The notes under the pieces are model-generated. The model was not told where the DNA came from, made no database searches, and saw only the letters and a program-made list of their open reading frames with translations. From Perilla frutescens (taxonomy: Eukaryota; Streptophyta; Magnoliopsida; Lamiales; Lamiaceae), in the NCBI GenBank assembly GCA_026008535.1, contig BRKX01000017.1, positions 11,610,501-11,674,500 of the forward strand: 64,000 bases of DNA, read 5' to 3'. Positions 46,661 to 59,308 of this stretch are shown piece by piece; the first letter of the stretch is position 1; the number at the start of each line of letters is the position of its first letter. The translations under genes and the position numbers were made by a program.

Positions 46661-48398
46661 TCATGACATCGGGAAGACAAATGAGGCTTCTCTTTCCTTC
46701 GGGTTCCCTTCTATTATCGAAATAGTTTTTCCATCCAAATCTATCACAACTGTGCATAGGGTGTGAAGTAATGGACCTGAAATACCAGCAATGAGCAGAA
46801 AAAGGTACAACTTATGCTATCTTGAAACATTTGAATTCTTTATTTTTCGTACCTGTCATATAAATAGGATATTTTGTGGCGTTAGTCCCCAAGGAGTGAG
46901 AGAAAGTCACTTCTTGATCCCGTTGGCAGCATAGTGGCTCTTTTTTGTCTGCTCAATGAATTCTCATCTTGTTCCTTCACAAGCCAAATTTGGGAAAAAA
47001 AAAGTATAAAAAATATCCTTGCTGAAGAGAATGTGTTATTCGCCTCGAGTTTCTAGTTTTAACAGAAAATGGGAGGTGCAACCTGCCTGCTGAACTTTAA
47101 GATGAAGGTACATGTTGGCATGGAAGAATGGGACTGTCCCTACTTCATGAACTGAGTAGCGATTTCTTGATGCTGTTTCAACATTCAAAATCCTTCGTGT
47201 GTTTATATCAATCAGATTATAGCTATGTCCTACAGACGCTTCTGATGAATAAATCCTCTGAAGCAGCCACACACAAGTCTTTCAATCAGAATGAGGAATC
47301 TTGCATTATCATTACCGAACATGTAAGGCTTTAATCACAGCAGAATCTTAGAGACTTACTCCCAAGGCATCATCTATGTTCTGTGCTTCAAGCAAGTCCC
47401 TCGAGATGAAGTTCCTACCTATCCCTCCAGCTACAATCTCATGCTTCGAAGGTGGAACTGAATTCAGCGTAAATGCCTGCAAAAGCTAGGAATCCATATT
47501 CTATCTGTATACAATTTTCTTTAAAATCATGATTGCAATATTCTTATGCTTGCTGCAACACCGACTTCAAGATTATTGATCTTTTCTTATAGTATTTCAG
47601 CCTCCTCGTTCTAATGTTTGACATTATTATTTGTAGGCTCAACTCATCTATACAAAGGCATTACTACATGCTAGTAATGATGAAGAAATACCAGTCCATG
47701 ACTATTGAACCCGAAAGCACAGCTTGGGAGCTCCCCTGCATATGTATAAGCAGTGAAGAACACTCCATTTGACAGAGTTCCCTTAATCAAGTAACTGCAG
47801 CAAAAACGAGAAACAAGGTCAGTTTCACTCAACAGAAAATATTTACAGTTCAAATGCAACAGTAAGTTACTCCACGCTTACATACGTATGTCCAACCAGC
47901 GCAACATTTGCATCCTCATTATGGGCTGCGACAGCCATGGATTCACTAACAACAAGAATATCACTGCAGTCATCATTTGTATCATCGGCCTTGGGAATGA
48001 AAGGGAGTATCTCTTTCCTGAAATTCAGCAGCATTATCTGTAACAACAAATGAAGCTCCATTTTTCATTAGCTAGCATTCATCCATCAAGATTGTCTTCA
48101 CAGCTCCTAACATATACACAGACATATATATATATATATATACCTCGAGGAACGGGGCGCCGCTTCCTTGAGCAGTTCCTCTGAGCTCGTCCCAGTAGTT
48201 GGGGTACTTGTTCATATTGGTTTCAAAAAGGGATGTGAGGAGAGGCTTTGAATGCGGAGAGAGAGCAAATGGGAGCAGCTGCTTTTGCAGAATGAGATCG
48301 TGTTGAAGCCTGCTTTTGATCACCGTCGAGAATCTCTGACCTATCAAAAGCCCCATTTCAAATCCATCTTTGCAGGGGCCAACTTCAAAGATTTCCAT
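46661..48398 (-). CDS. Peptidase C45 / acyl-CoA:6-aminopenicillanate acyltransferase-like protein, 3' exons damaged
   Basis: Five clean exons on the minus strand: 48398-48144, 48037-47886, 47794-47692, 47476-47360 and 47257-47083. All join in frame. They encode a starter segment (M-E-I-F-E-V-G-P-C), N-F-R-K-E-I-L-P-F, H-N-E-D-A-N, Y-T-Y-A-G-E-L-P-S-C-A-F-G-F-N and G-H-S-Y-N-L-I-D blocks typical of plant C45-like Ntn-hydrolases. A sixth exon (about 46977-46853) and a terminal exon (46776-46661, ending I-I-E-G-N-P-K) are recognisable. However, exon 6 lacks a phase-compatible AG acceptor and has a frameshift/TAA near 46887. Activity in plants is not established. The protein may be truncated after exon 5 (intron read-through stops at 47036) or the gene may be a young pseudogene. 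It is convergent with the damaged coiled-coil gene 380 bp away. Confidence 0.75.
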
Positions 48399-48500
48399 GT
48401 TTGCTCTTCTTCTCCACACCACTTCTATCAGTTTCTGTTTGCTTTCTGCTACTTTCTTAATAGCCTCAATATCTTATCTTAATAGTATAGTAGGGTCGTG

Positions 48501-48510
48501 TTTATATATT
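48501..48510 (-). promoter_or_regulatory. TATA-box candidate of the C45-like gene
   Basis: The minus strand reads AATATATAAA about 105 nt before the start codon. Confidence 0.45.
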
Positions 48511-48642
48511 TTGAAGCCTTTGTCGCGCTTTTGGAAGAATCTCTTTTGAGAATTTAATTCGAATTTACTTTAACAGAATATTACTCATTTTCATATTCCA
48601 AGTGTACGTCTAGATTCTTTGTTTTTGTAAAAGTGGCTAAAT

Positions 48643-48667
48643 TTCTCCTCCTCCTCCTCCTCCTCCT
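48643..48667. repeat. (TCC)n microsatellite
   Basis: Eight CTC/TCC trinucleotide units. Confidence 0.9.
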
Positions 48668-48924
48668 TTCAAGAATAGAATATCTACGAAGTCATATTAT
48701 CAATTATCACCATGGTTATATAAAATGATTTTCTCTCTTGTATTCACAATTACGATTAATGCTGATTTTTCATGTCTTCGCTAAAAACCCTATGGTCTGA
48801 TTTTTATTCATGAATTAAATTCCGGCATTCTATGAACTATAAAAATAGCACAAGGTGCTGGAACGTATAAAATATTTTGAATAAGCATGCCAAATTGGTA
48901 GATGTTCAAGTCTACAATACTTTA

Positions 48925-49268
48925 AAGGAGAATTGTCGATTTAGGACTTGAAAGATGATAATTTATCAATTCAGGACCTGAAAGATAAAAACTCTCAATC
49001 TAAGACTCGAAATATGAAAATTCTCAATTTAGGACCTTAAAAACCACGACTTTTGATTTTTTTTATTTTTAATTAATTTTAAAATTTTCTTTATTAGATT
49101 TAATAGATAATTAATGAAGAAATTTTCATTGAAACTTGATATAAAATTAATTAAAAAATAAAAAAAAATCAAAATTCGTGATTTTTGAGATCCTGGATTG
49201 AGAGTTTCCATCTTTCGAATCCTGAATTGAGAATTTTCATCTTTCAAGTCCTGAAATATAAGTTGTAG
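48925..49268. mobile_element. Foldback MITE with internal short repeats
   Basis: The two halves (about 48925-49075 and 49140-49268) are imperfect reverse complements. Each half contains about three degenerate copies of a ~32-bp unit with a CTCAATTTAGGACCT / CTGAAAGATGAAAA theme. This common plant foldback type has no coding capacity. It lies just left of the copia element. Confidence 0.7.
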
Positions 49269-49296
49269 CTTAGTTAGTATTTTTTCCTCTCCTTTG

Positions 49297-49827
49297 TGTT
49301 GGAGTATAGGCCCATTTCTATTGGGCTGCTCATACTCCCCAAGCCCAGTGAAGCCAGCCCATATCTGCTGCACTCATCTCACACCCTAGGGTTTTCAGCG
49401 CCGCCCTATATATATTACTTAATTGTTCTGGTGTGTGTAATCTATCATTCTATTGTGTCTTTTTCGTGTAGAGCTGAAACCCTAGTGAGATCTGCTTCTT
49501 CGTGTTGGTTCAGATTTGTGTGTGTTCTTCTTCTCTCTCAATCCTTGTGTGAGGAATCCACTTCCTGAGTGTATTCCTAGATCTTCTTCAGGGTGTCTGT
49601 GAGTGAGTGTGAGGGACGGTTCTGTTAGGGTTTGGGGTTAGTGAGTCTCCGGTGATACATCTCCTTCTTGGGGTGGTCTGTGGAGGTTTCTCCGGATGCA
49701 GACGGTTGAGCATCGGTCGAGAAAGGTTCCTGAGACCAATTACTCTTTTGTCCTCATCAGTGGAGACCTGCAGGTTTGAGTTGAAACCGCGGAGTAAGAT
49801 GTTAGGCGGCAGGGTCTAAACACTACA
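49297..49827 (+). repeat. 5' LTR of the copia element
   Basis: Starts TGTTGGAGTATAGG and ends CACTACA. A TATA-like CTATATATATT sits at about 49406-49416, so transcription would start within the next few tens of bases. Confidence 0.95.
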
Positions 49828-50543
49828 GTGGATTAGTAGTCGATACCCTCACCACTGCATCCTCCGACGGTGACTCGCGTCATCACGTTTGCATACGCGT
49901 CAGGTAATTCGGTGTTCCTCTCGTCTAGGGCGCCGTGCAGGTCCTCTCTATTCTTTCAATTTCTTAGAGGCAAGAAGGCCAATAGGCTTGGTTTCTGGTA
50001 TTTGTCTATGTGTTTCTATCTTTCTTGCCTGCCGATTGGTCGCAGTTAGGGTTTTATTTTCCGTGTTGATTCATCATTTTAATCACTTTCCACTGATTTC
50101 GTTATTCTGTTATCTCTGCGAGCTCGTTCCGATCTCTGTGTTTTGTTTTTTGTGCCTATCGCATATTCTGTTGTGTTGCTTGTTGCGGATCTGGTAGATC
50201 CGGTGTTAAGCTCCAGTGAGCTTAAAGGAAATTGGAGATTTCCTCGAGATTTGTTCTCGGTGTCCAAAGGAATTTCGAGTGACCCCTGCACGATCGATAA
50301 ATCGGTTTTAGGAACTGAGCTAGCCTCTGTTCCGTTATTTGGATGGTTTTTTGTGGCTGATTCATGTGTTATTTCCGCCTATTGTGGTGCCCAGTTATGC
50401 TCTATAGTGTGCTAAGTGCTTTGTCTGAAATTTGTGAGAATTGTATTTTCTGGATATTTTCTGCGATTGTTTTTGCATTTTGTGGGAAATTGTTAATTTC
50501 GGGGCCTATTTAAGCTCTTTATCAGTATTTTTTCTGTGAAAAA

Positions 50544-51803
50544 ATGGCTACCAATGTGTATGGTTTTGCCCATTTTAATGGAAAAATGATTTTAGCATTT
50601 GGAAGCAAAAGATTAAATGTGTTTTGATCCAACAACGTGTTTCCAAAGCTTTAGATGAATCTTATGATGAATCTAATACTCCTGCTAAAAGATCTTAAAT
50701 GAATGAACTAGCTTGCTCTACCATCATATTGAATTTATCTGACTCAGTGATCAGAAAAGTTAGTTCAATTGATTCTGCTAAATCTTTGTGGGCAAAATTG
50801 ACTGAATTGTATACTGAAACTTCTTTTACCAGCCGCGTGTATTTGTTGGAAAAATTATTTAAGTATAAACTTAGTTTGTCAAAGGATATTGATGAAAATA
50901 TTGATGGTTTCACTAAACTTGTTCAGACTATTAAGCTTTCTGGTGATACCACCATTGACAATTATACTAATATTGCTCTGATGAATGCTATACCTAAATC
51001 CTACAATGATGTTAAGTCTGCTATAAAATATGGTAGAGATGATGTTTCTATTGATATCATTGTGAGTGCTCTAAAAAGTAAAGAATTAGAGCTATTGGAA
51101 TCAGGTGGGGGTATACCTGAATCCTACAATGATGTTAAGTCTGCTATAAAATATGGTAGAGATGATGTTTCTATTGATATCATTGTGAGTGCTCTAAAAA
51201 GTAAAGAATTGGAGCTGTTGGAATCAGGTGGGGGTAGCAGTAGTCAGGGTGATAGGGCTATGCATGCTAGAGGGAGGGAGAAAACTAGAACTCCTAATAA
51301 CCCTGAATCTGGTAATAAGAAAACCAAAGGTAAGTCCAGATCTAAATCTAGGTCAAAATCTATTAGGAAGTGCTATAACTGTGGGGATACTAACCACTAC
51401 ATCAACGAATGCCCTACGCCTAAAAAGAAAAATAAGAAAAAGCCAAAAAATGATGAAGATCAGGCTAATGTCGCTGTTGGTACAACCCTGGGTGACTGTT
51501 ATATGGTTATACACACTTCTCTAACACATGTGCACTCTGTTTCTACTACTTTGTGTGAAAATGAGTGGTTGATTGATTCTGGCTGCACTTTTCATATATC
51601 CCCTTTTAGGTCTATTTTCTCTTCCTTTAAGGCTGTTGATAATGGTTTTGTGCCTATGGCAAATGAGAAAAAATGCAAAATTCTGGGAGTTGGCAATGTG
51701 TGTTTGAAGTTTGAGTCTGGTACTATTACTACTCTTCACAATGTCAGATATGTGTCTGATTTATGCTACAATGAAAATATTAAAGGGTTCTTTGGTTGTG
51801 TTT
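50544..51803 (+). pseudogene. Copia gag and protease, broken, with an internal tandem duplication
   Basis: The ATG at 50544 opens a short frame that is broken by a one-base deletion near 50585 and by a TAA at 50696-50698. From 50699 the frame is open for 368 codons. It contains a UBN2/copia gag domain, a 41-residue segment present twice in tandem (50990-51112 and 51113-51235), a K/S/R-rich stretch, a CCHC zinc knuckle C-Y-N-C-G-D-T-N-H-Y-I-N-E-C (about 51372-51413) and the aspartic protease motif W-L-I-D-S-G-C (about 51568-51588). After L-C-Y-N (about 51770) part of the protease C-terminus seems to be deleted and the frame shifts. These proteins would package and process the element's RNA. 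Confidence 0.92.
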
Positions 51804-54681
51804 AAAGCTTTTAAGCAAAATAACTTGTACATCTGTCATGGTGAACCTGTGCCTTTTGTGAATGCAGTGCAAGCTGATACTACAATATTATGGCATAATA
51901 GATTAGGGCACATGAGTAATAAAGGCTTACAACTTCTGAAAAAAGATGGCATGCTTGGCTCTGATGTGATCTCTACTTTGCCTTTCTGTGATGAATGTAT
52001 CTTTGGGAAACAACACAAAGTGCAATTTCCTGTTAATGTTGCCCCTAATCTTTCTAAATGCACCGATATTCTTGAATATTTGCATACTGGTGTGTGGGGT
52101 CCCGCCACTGAGGCAACTCATAGTGGTAATAAGTTTTTCTTGTCTATAATTGATGACTTTTCTAGGAAGGTTTGAGTTTTTCTAATGAAACATAAGTGTG
52201 ATGTGTTTGAAAAATTTAAATCTTGAAAGTCTTTAATTGAAAATCAAACTGGCAAGAAAATTAAAATTCTTAGGACTGATAATGGTCTTGAATTTTGTAA
52301 TACTCAGCTTGATTCTCTTTATGCTCAGTCTGGGATTAAAAGACAAATGTCTGTCCCTTATACTCCCCAGCAAAATGGTGTTATGGAGCGCATGAATAGA
52401 ACCTTATTAGAAATGGTGAGGAGTATGAGGTCTTTGTGTGGTCTTTCTAAAAAGTTTTGGGGTGAAGCTTTATATACTGCTGCTTATGTAATTAATAGAT
52501 CCCCCTCCGTGCCTTTAAGGGGGAAAATCCCTGAAGTTGTGTTCACATGTAAACCTGTTGACTTATCCAATCTTAAAGTGTTTGGGTGTGCTGCTTATAT
52601 GCACAAAAAAAGTGATTAACTTGAACCCCGTTCTAGAAAATGTATTTTTCTAGGGTATCCTGAAGGAGTTAAAGGCTACAGATTATGGATAAGGGATGAA
52701 CCTGGTTTTAAAACTTCTACCAGTAGAGATGTTGTTTTTAATGAACAAGAATTCTCTTGCTTGTCTGATAATCTGCAATCTGTTAATTCTTCTGATACTG
52801 TTCTTTTTGAGGTGCAGCCTCAAACTGTTGTGTTTCAGTCTGTGCTTCATAATGATATGGATGACAATCTGAATGCTTTAAATGAGAATATTAATGCTGA
52901 TTTGTCTTCCAGTGATCATGCTTCAACTGAAAATGAAGTTGTGTCTGAAACTGAGGCTGAAACTGAAACTGAGCATGAATCCGATCCTTCTCCTGAACAT
53001 GAAAATTTGCAAAGTTATCATCTTGCTAGAGACAGAGTTAGAAGAAATGTTGTTAGGCCTGTAAGGTATACTGATTATAATATGTTTGAATTTGCCTACA
53101 ATGTGTATGAATCTCTAGATAGTAGCGAGCCTAAGACTTAAAAACAAGCTCTAAAATCTACTGAGTCTTCTAAGTGGGTTGCTGCTATGGAACAAGAAAT
53201 GAAATCTTTGCATGCTAATAAGACCTGGATTCTAGTTCTTAGGCCTGCTAATTGTTCTATGGTGGATTGCAAATGGTTATATAAGATAAAACTTGAGGTA
53301 AATTCTAAAAGATTCAAAGCTCATTTAGTTTCTAAGGGTTTCACTCAAAGGGAGGGAGTAGACTATTCTGAAATATTTGCTCCTGTTGTGAAATTCATCA
53401 TTGTGCGTATAATGCTTGCATTAGTAGCTCACTTTGATTGGGAGTTAAAGCAGATAGATGTTACAACTACTTTTCTTCATGGAGATTTAGATAAACCTAT
53501 ATACATGTGTCAACCTGAAGGCTTTATTGATTCTAAAAGACCTAATCATGTGTGCCTGTTGAAAAAATCTTTGTATAGTTTAAAACAATCTCCAAGACAG
53601 TGGAATATCAAATTTGATCAATGCATGAAAAATTTAAAGTTTGAAAGGAGTGCTTTTGATCATTGTCAGTATTTCAAGAATACTTCTACTGTTCCAGTTT
53701 TCCTTCTGATCTATGTTGATGACATGTTGATAATAAGTCCATGCCTAAAGTCTGTAAAGCATGTTCAAACTTGTCTATGTGATAACTTTGAGATGAAAGA
53801 CTTAGGTGATGCTACAAAGATTCTTGGAATGAATATTGTAAGGGATAGGAAGAAATTTACTCTTGTGTTAAACCAGTCTTCATATGTTGAAAAATCTTGA
53901 GTAAGTTCTCTATGTCTGATGCTAAATCTGTTAATGTCCACATTGCCTCTCACTTTGTGTTAAGTAGGGAGCAGTCCCCAAAAATTGCTTCTGAAATGAA
54001 TGTTATGAAAAAGGTCTCTTACTCCAATGCAGTTGGGTCTGTTATGTATCTCATGGTTAGCACTAGACCAGATATTGCTTATACTTTAGTTGTTTAAGCA
54101 GGTTCATGTCTAATCCTGGAATGCCACATTGGGAAGCCTTGATATGTCTCTTGAGATACTTGAAATCCACTCTGCAAGTTGGTTTGATTTCTTCTAAACA
54201 TTTTAAAAGGGTCATTTTATCTGGGTTTGTTGACTCTAACTATGCTAATGATAGAGATAATAGGAAATCAACAACTTCCTATGTGTTTACACTCTGTGGA
54301 TCATGCATTAGTTGGAAGTCACAATTTCAACATATTGTAGCTCTTTCTACTACTGAATCTGAGTATGTTGCCATCACTGAGGCTATAAAAAAAGCTATCT
54401 GGTTAAAGGGTCTGCTGTCTGAAATCAATTTTCTTAAAGGAAATGTTGTGGTCTTTTCTGACAGTCAGTCTACTATTCAATTATGCAAGAATCCTGTATT
54501 CCATGATAGAACTAAACATATAGATGTGTGTTTTCATTTCATACGTAATGTAGTAGAAAAGCAAGACGTGTTACTTGAAAAGATTGCTACAGAATTCAAT
54601 CCAGCTGATATGGGAACTAAATGTTTGCCTGTAGAAAAGCACATGTCTTGTATGCGTATGTTAAATATTGATCCTAGATGA
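51780..54681 (+). pseudogene. Copia pol: integrase, reverse transcriptase, RNase H; stops and frameshifts
   Basis: Integrase covers about 51890-52600. It has a zinc-binding H...H...C-D-E-C pattern, the first Asp in S-I-I-D-D-F-S, the second in R-T-D-N-G and the Glu in N-G-V-M-E-R. Reverse transcriptase (RVT_2) covers 53187-53895, with D-V-T-T-T-F-L-H-G and the catalytic Y-V-D-D at about 53714-53725. RNase H covers about 54106-54681, with G-F-V-D-S-N-Y, T-T-E-S-E-Y and F-S-D-S-Q. In-frame stops lie at 52173, 52224, 52617 and 53139. Frameshifts lie near 53895 and 54095. At least two stops look like G-to-A or C-to-T transitions, as expected from decay of methylated cytosines. The element cannot move by itself. 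Confidence 0.94.
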
Positions 54682-54907
54682 TTTCTATAGTTATCTATTC
54701 TTTTGAGAATGTAAACTTGGTGTTTGCATAATGTCTTGTTTATATTTCTCTTGTAATCAACTCTAACTTTGTGTTGGAGTAGTTTGTTCTTTATCTTGGC
54801 TGCAGATAGTTTTGTACTCTCTACTGGTGAGACAAAGGTGGGCAATGGTGAACCATAGTATCTGCTTTGACTGTAGCTGACCTCAGGAATGGACCTAAGG
54901 TGGAGAA

Positions 54908-55430
54908 TGTTGGAGTATAGGCCCATTTCTATTGGGCTGCTCATATTTCCCAAGCCCAGTGAAGCCAGCCCATATCTGCTGCACTCATCTCACACCCTAG
55001 GGTTTTCAGCACCATTCTATATATATTACTTAACTATTATGGTGTGTGTAATCTATCATTCTACTGTGTGTCTTCTTCGTGTAGAGCTGAAACCCTAGTG
55101 AGATCTGCTTCTTCGTGTTAGTTCAGATCTGTGTGTGTTCTTCTTCTCTCTCAATCCTTGTGTGAGGAATTCACTTCCTGAGTGTATTCCTAGGTCTTCA
55201 GGGTGTCTGTGAGTGAGTATGAGAGACGGTTCGTGTTTGGGGTTAGTGAGTCTCCGGTGATACATCTCTTTCTCCGGTGGTCTGTGGAGGTTTCTCCGGC
55301 TGCAGATGGTTGAGCATCGGTCGAGAAAGGTTCCTGAGCCTGATTACTCTTTTGTCCTCATCAGTGGAGATCTACATGTCTGAGTTGAACCGCGGAGTAA
55401 GATGTTAGGCGGCAGGGTCTAAACACTACA
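54908..55430 (+). repeat. 3' LTR of the copia element
   Basis: Same start and end as the left LTR. It is eight bases shorter through small deletions in its second half, and is followed by the CTTTG duplication. Confidence 0.95.
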
Positions 55431-55435
55431 CTTTG

Positions 55436-56197
55436 TAAGGGTGAGAGTTTCCACATACCCAACTAGAAAAAATGTACGCATTATCAAACAATGGTGCAAA
55501 TTAACACGCTAGATTACTAAAATTTGTTATGTAAAATAAAAAATATTTAACGATGTTATTTTATTAAAAAGACCACACTAGCTACTACATAGCTTAGTGA
55601 TGATCCGATATAGTTGAGGAGGAGATCTAGGGTTAATTCCTACACAATGGCACTAGCATTAAAATAATGATTGCACATCAGAAGACTTCTATCCGTAAAT
55701 CAAGCAATAATCATAGTATAACTCATGAATCTAAAGGAGAAGAAGAAATATATTTCAAAAGAATTGCTTAAATGGAGGCTTACAAAAGTGAAATGCAAAA
55801 AAGTGAGAGTCACAAGTCCTATGCTAACATCCTTAAGAGATACATTAGGGAAATAAGGAAAAGACTAAATTAACCTTAATGATAAAACAAGATTATACAC
55901 TGATATTCTAACACTATCTAGGTTGGTAATCTGACTCTGACAAGCAAATTGAACAAGTGCTTGTGAAAATAGACTGCGCAACAAATTAGTCTTTCGCTGG
56001 ACTCAAAATTTAAAGCACTCAAGTGTAGCGTAAAATGATCAAATGCCATTTGAATTTATTTCTAAGATTTGCAAAATCTTATATATGTAATATGTCCACA
56101 AATATTGTACGCACATACATAACGATTTTTATTAAAAATGAAAAATTAAATACCAAATATTATATGTGTCTTGAAGGTTTCTTAGATCTTTGTCGTC
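55436..56197. other. Intergenic, no recognised feature
   Basis: AT-rich DNA without open frames of note, between the copia element and the last OXA1-like exon. Confidence 0.4.
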
Positions 56198-56522
56198 TTA
56201 GATGGTTAGGAAAATACCTAAAAGGGTAAGGGACAGACTTTGATCCATTAGGGGCAGACATAGATCAATTGTAGTTTGTCGTGGTAGCATTGTCATATCA
56301 GGTGCACCCAACATCTTCTTCACCTCAAGCATCTTTATCACTGAAATTGAAAATTCTAGACGATTGAGTTTATATATATATAAAGACAATCATTTAATTT
56401 GAAAAGAAAAGAGTATTATTCGATTGCAAAAAAAAAAAAAAAATAGGACTGACTCGCCCTCTCCAGATGCGAGTGAATACAGATTATAACTTATAGGTAA
56501 TACAATAACATAATATTTCCTG

Positions 56523-56523
<1 letters not shown>

Positions 56524-56557
<34 letters not shown>
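56524..56557. repeat. (GA)n microsatellite
   Basis: About 16 GA units in the probable last intron of the OXA1-like gene. Confidence 0.95.
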
Positions 56558-56559
<2 letters not shown>

Positions 56560-56959
56560 ACTTTCACATAATTAATAAGGGTATAACAATATTTCCATCA
56601 TTAATGAATTTTTGTATGGAGATATACAAAATTTAGTCTTTGCAGTATAAAGTAAATTAATTCAAAAATAATTAATTGTAAATTAGTTAAATATTCTTAT
56701 TATAAAAAAAATAAAAAAATTAAAAAAAAGAAAAAAGAAAAAAAAAGATTGTTTCTTCTCCGGCGATGTCCCGCCATGGACGACAACAACTCCCCGCTCG
56801 AATGATGCACTATTTTTTTATATACAATTACTGTAACTACATAGGTCAATGCAATAAAATAAGTGAATCGAGTATCGTATCAACATGGACTGAAATAAAG
56901 ATCAACACGGAGTACCAAGCTAACACGTCTCTATTATTCAGACTAACTAAATGAGAAAT

Positions 56960-58300
56960 TACTAATCCTAAGCAAATAAATTAAAATCAACTAAATAAAT
57001 CAAAGATGCAATTAAAAATAAAATTAAACAAGAATAAAATTATTAAATTATCAAATAATAAAATGAATTAATCACAAGGAGTGCGTACATATGTATCAAT
57101 TATGTATTTAATCCAATTCATTCAATTTTCAGTTTAATTCAATTATTGGTGGGGGATCAGAATTCTAATTACCTATCTCCACCAGGTCTCAAGGTAAAAG
57201 TAGATTAACAATTTATCTATTACTTTCGTCTCTAGATTAATTGTTAACTATCAATAGATCAACATATTTAACCCCCCCCCCGATGTAAACACTTGTATCA
57301 CATAATCTATTTAATCCCATTGATTAATTATTTCCACCAGGACTCAAATTAATTAACTTGCATACAATAACTATGGCCAATAATTATGCATGAGAAATTA
57401 AAACCTAGATTTATGAACACAATAATTGGAAGGAAAATTAAATTGGAATTGAATCAACACATAATCTCTACATGCTTGCAAACCCTAGAATTAATTACAA
57501 ACTTAGCTACAAATACTAAAACTAAAAAGAAAGAAAGAATAAAGAAACATAAATAAATAACAAAGGTTAGAAAAACCATAGAGAAATTCATTGCACAAAA
57601 CTTCAATCTTGAATCTTCATGTCTTGCCGCTATGAAATCTAAAATAAAACTGAAAAAAATAAAAAAAAAGCTCCTTATTTTCTCCCTAAACAAACCTATT
57701 TATACTAAATAATAAAATCCCGGCCCAAAAGGTAAGTTCACGGGCCAAAAATATGCAAAATATCACTTCCTGGACAACTCGGTGACTAGAATTGAAGAAA
57801 CCGACGATCGGCAGCCACAACCGGCGCTCGGGGGACTGCTCGGCGGATTTCTCTGTATGCACTCACTGAGCCATTGTGAAGAAACCGCTGATTGGCGGGT
57901 ATATCCGGAGATCGGCGAGTTGGTCGTCGGTTTCTGGTGGACTCCACTGTTTTGCTCCGTTCTCGCTCGTTTTTTATCCGATTGACCCGATTCAAGTTGG
58001 AGACTGACCCTAACTCGATCCTCTGTCTTTCTAACTCATCTCCCAACTGAATTGAATCTAAAAAATATCTCCTTTTGAGCTCAAACTTCAACAAAAGGAG
58101 CAAAAATATGAAATTGCACAAGAAAATGCGAAACTATGATTAAACACCGACTTATGCATGCATTAACCATTAAATACCATCTGAATAACACCAAAATGCA
58201 TACAAATTCCATGACGACTCCTGACTCAAGTGTTGATGCTCTCTTCACCATTGGTGTGACCTGTGCCACCATTTCCAGCTTGCCGGGAGTTGTTGTCATC
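56960..58300 (-). repeat. Gypsy-type LTR-like sequence (probable solo LTR) within the OXA1-like gene
   Basis: The block order resembles Athila/Tat LTRs as at 3813-5188: repeated AATTAAT-rich lead-in, TCTCCACCAGG(T/A)CTCAA blocks at 57176 and 57334, and a minus-strand TATA region near 57705. A GATCGGCAG/GGCGCTCGG-rich region (57800-57930) and a CCAAAATGCATACAAATTCCATGACGAC exit follow. Edges and target duplication were not determined. It separates the last two OXA1-like exons. Confidence 0.45.
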
Positions 58301-59263
58301 CATGTCTAGAGAAGAAACAATCTTTTTCATTTCTTTTTTTTTCTTTTTTCTTTATAAATTTTTAATTTTATTTATTAATTATTTTTATTGTTTATATAAT
58401 AATGATATTTAAATAATTTTATAATTAGTTATTGTTGAAATAATTTATTTTGTTGTAGAAAGAGAAAATTTAATAGTGTAAATAACGTATCTCCTTTTGT
58501 ATTTATTTGGAAATTGTAGAATTTATTTAAGTGAATTGATATATAGGTTACCTTGGGGAAAGATGCAGTGAGAGGGATTGTGAATGCTGCTCCAAAGGCT
58601 CTACAATGTTTAATCAAGGTTACTTCAACAGGATTTCTTGTCCGATATTTTTCAGCATTGCGCTGAAAATGGAGGAATCGATCGAGTAACAAATTAAACA
58701 ATAAATTAATAATAAGAAGAACAAATCGCAAATCATCATTAATCTAATTACAAGTATATATAGCATATAGTAGTAGAGTAGATTGATGGATATATATATA
58801 TATATATATGGGGCACACTTGTGTGAAACCATCTAACGGGTTTCTTATTTTAGACGGATCCTATACCTGACCCGGATCAAATTTAAATATAAAACAATAA
58901 AGAAAAAAAAGGTAAAAATAGACCCTTACTCTCTCCCTCTGTGCGGTCTTCTCGACCTCTCTACCTCATGCAACTTGGCATCCATCACAACGCAAGCCTC
59001 TACCTTCGCCAATCAACTCGACGATGATTAGAAATTTGTTTCTCTTTTCAAATCTGTCTGCGCTCTCTCCTTCCTCCGTCGCGAGATTTGGCACTCCTCA
59101 CAGCCACAAGCCTCTACCTTCATCAATCAACTCGATGATGTCTAGGGATTTGCCATCTCCTTTCAGATCTGTTTGTGTTCCGCTTGCAAATCTGCTCTCG
59201 ACAAGCTTGAGACTCCGGTTGATGATCCTTCCGATCCTGATTCCCGTTCCCCTCTCTACTACT

Positions 59264-59265
59264 AC

Positions 59266-59308
<43 letters not shown>
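59264..59308. repeat. (TTA)n microsatellite
   Basis: About 15 ATT/TTA units. The tract produces shadow poly-Tyr and poly-Ile frames that are not genes. Confidence 0.95.

Larger units (their letters stand above)
49297..55430 (+). mobile_element. Full-length Ty1/copia retrotransposon, 6134 bp, inactive
   Basis: Two LTRs (49297-49827 and 54908-55430) enclose gag, protease, integrase, reverse transcriptase and RNase H in copia order. The host duplication CTTTG is perfect on both sides (49292-49296 and 55431-55435). A purine-rich AAGGTGGAGAA tract directly precedes the right LTR. The LTRs differ at some 20-25 positions and by a few small indels (about 95% alike by eye), so insertion is not very recent. 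The polyprotein has several stops and frameshifts. The sequence after the left LTR is not an obvious Met-tRNA primer site. Confidence 0.95.
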
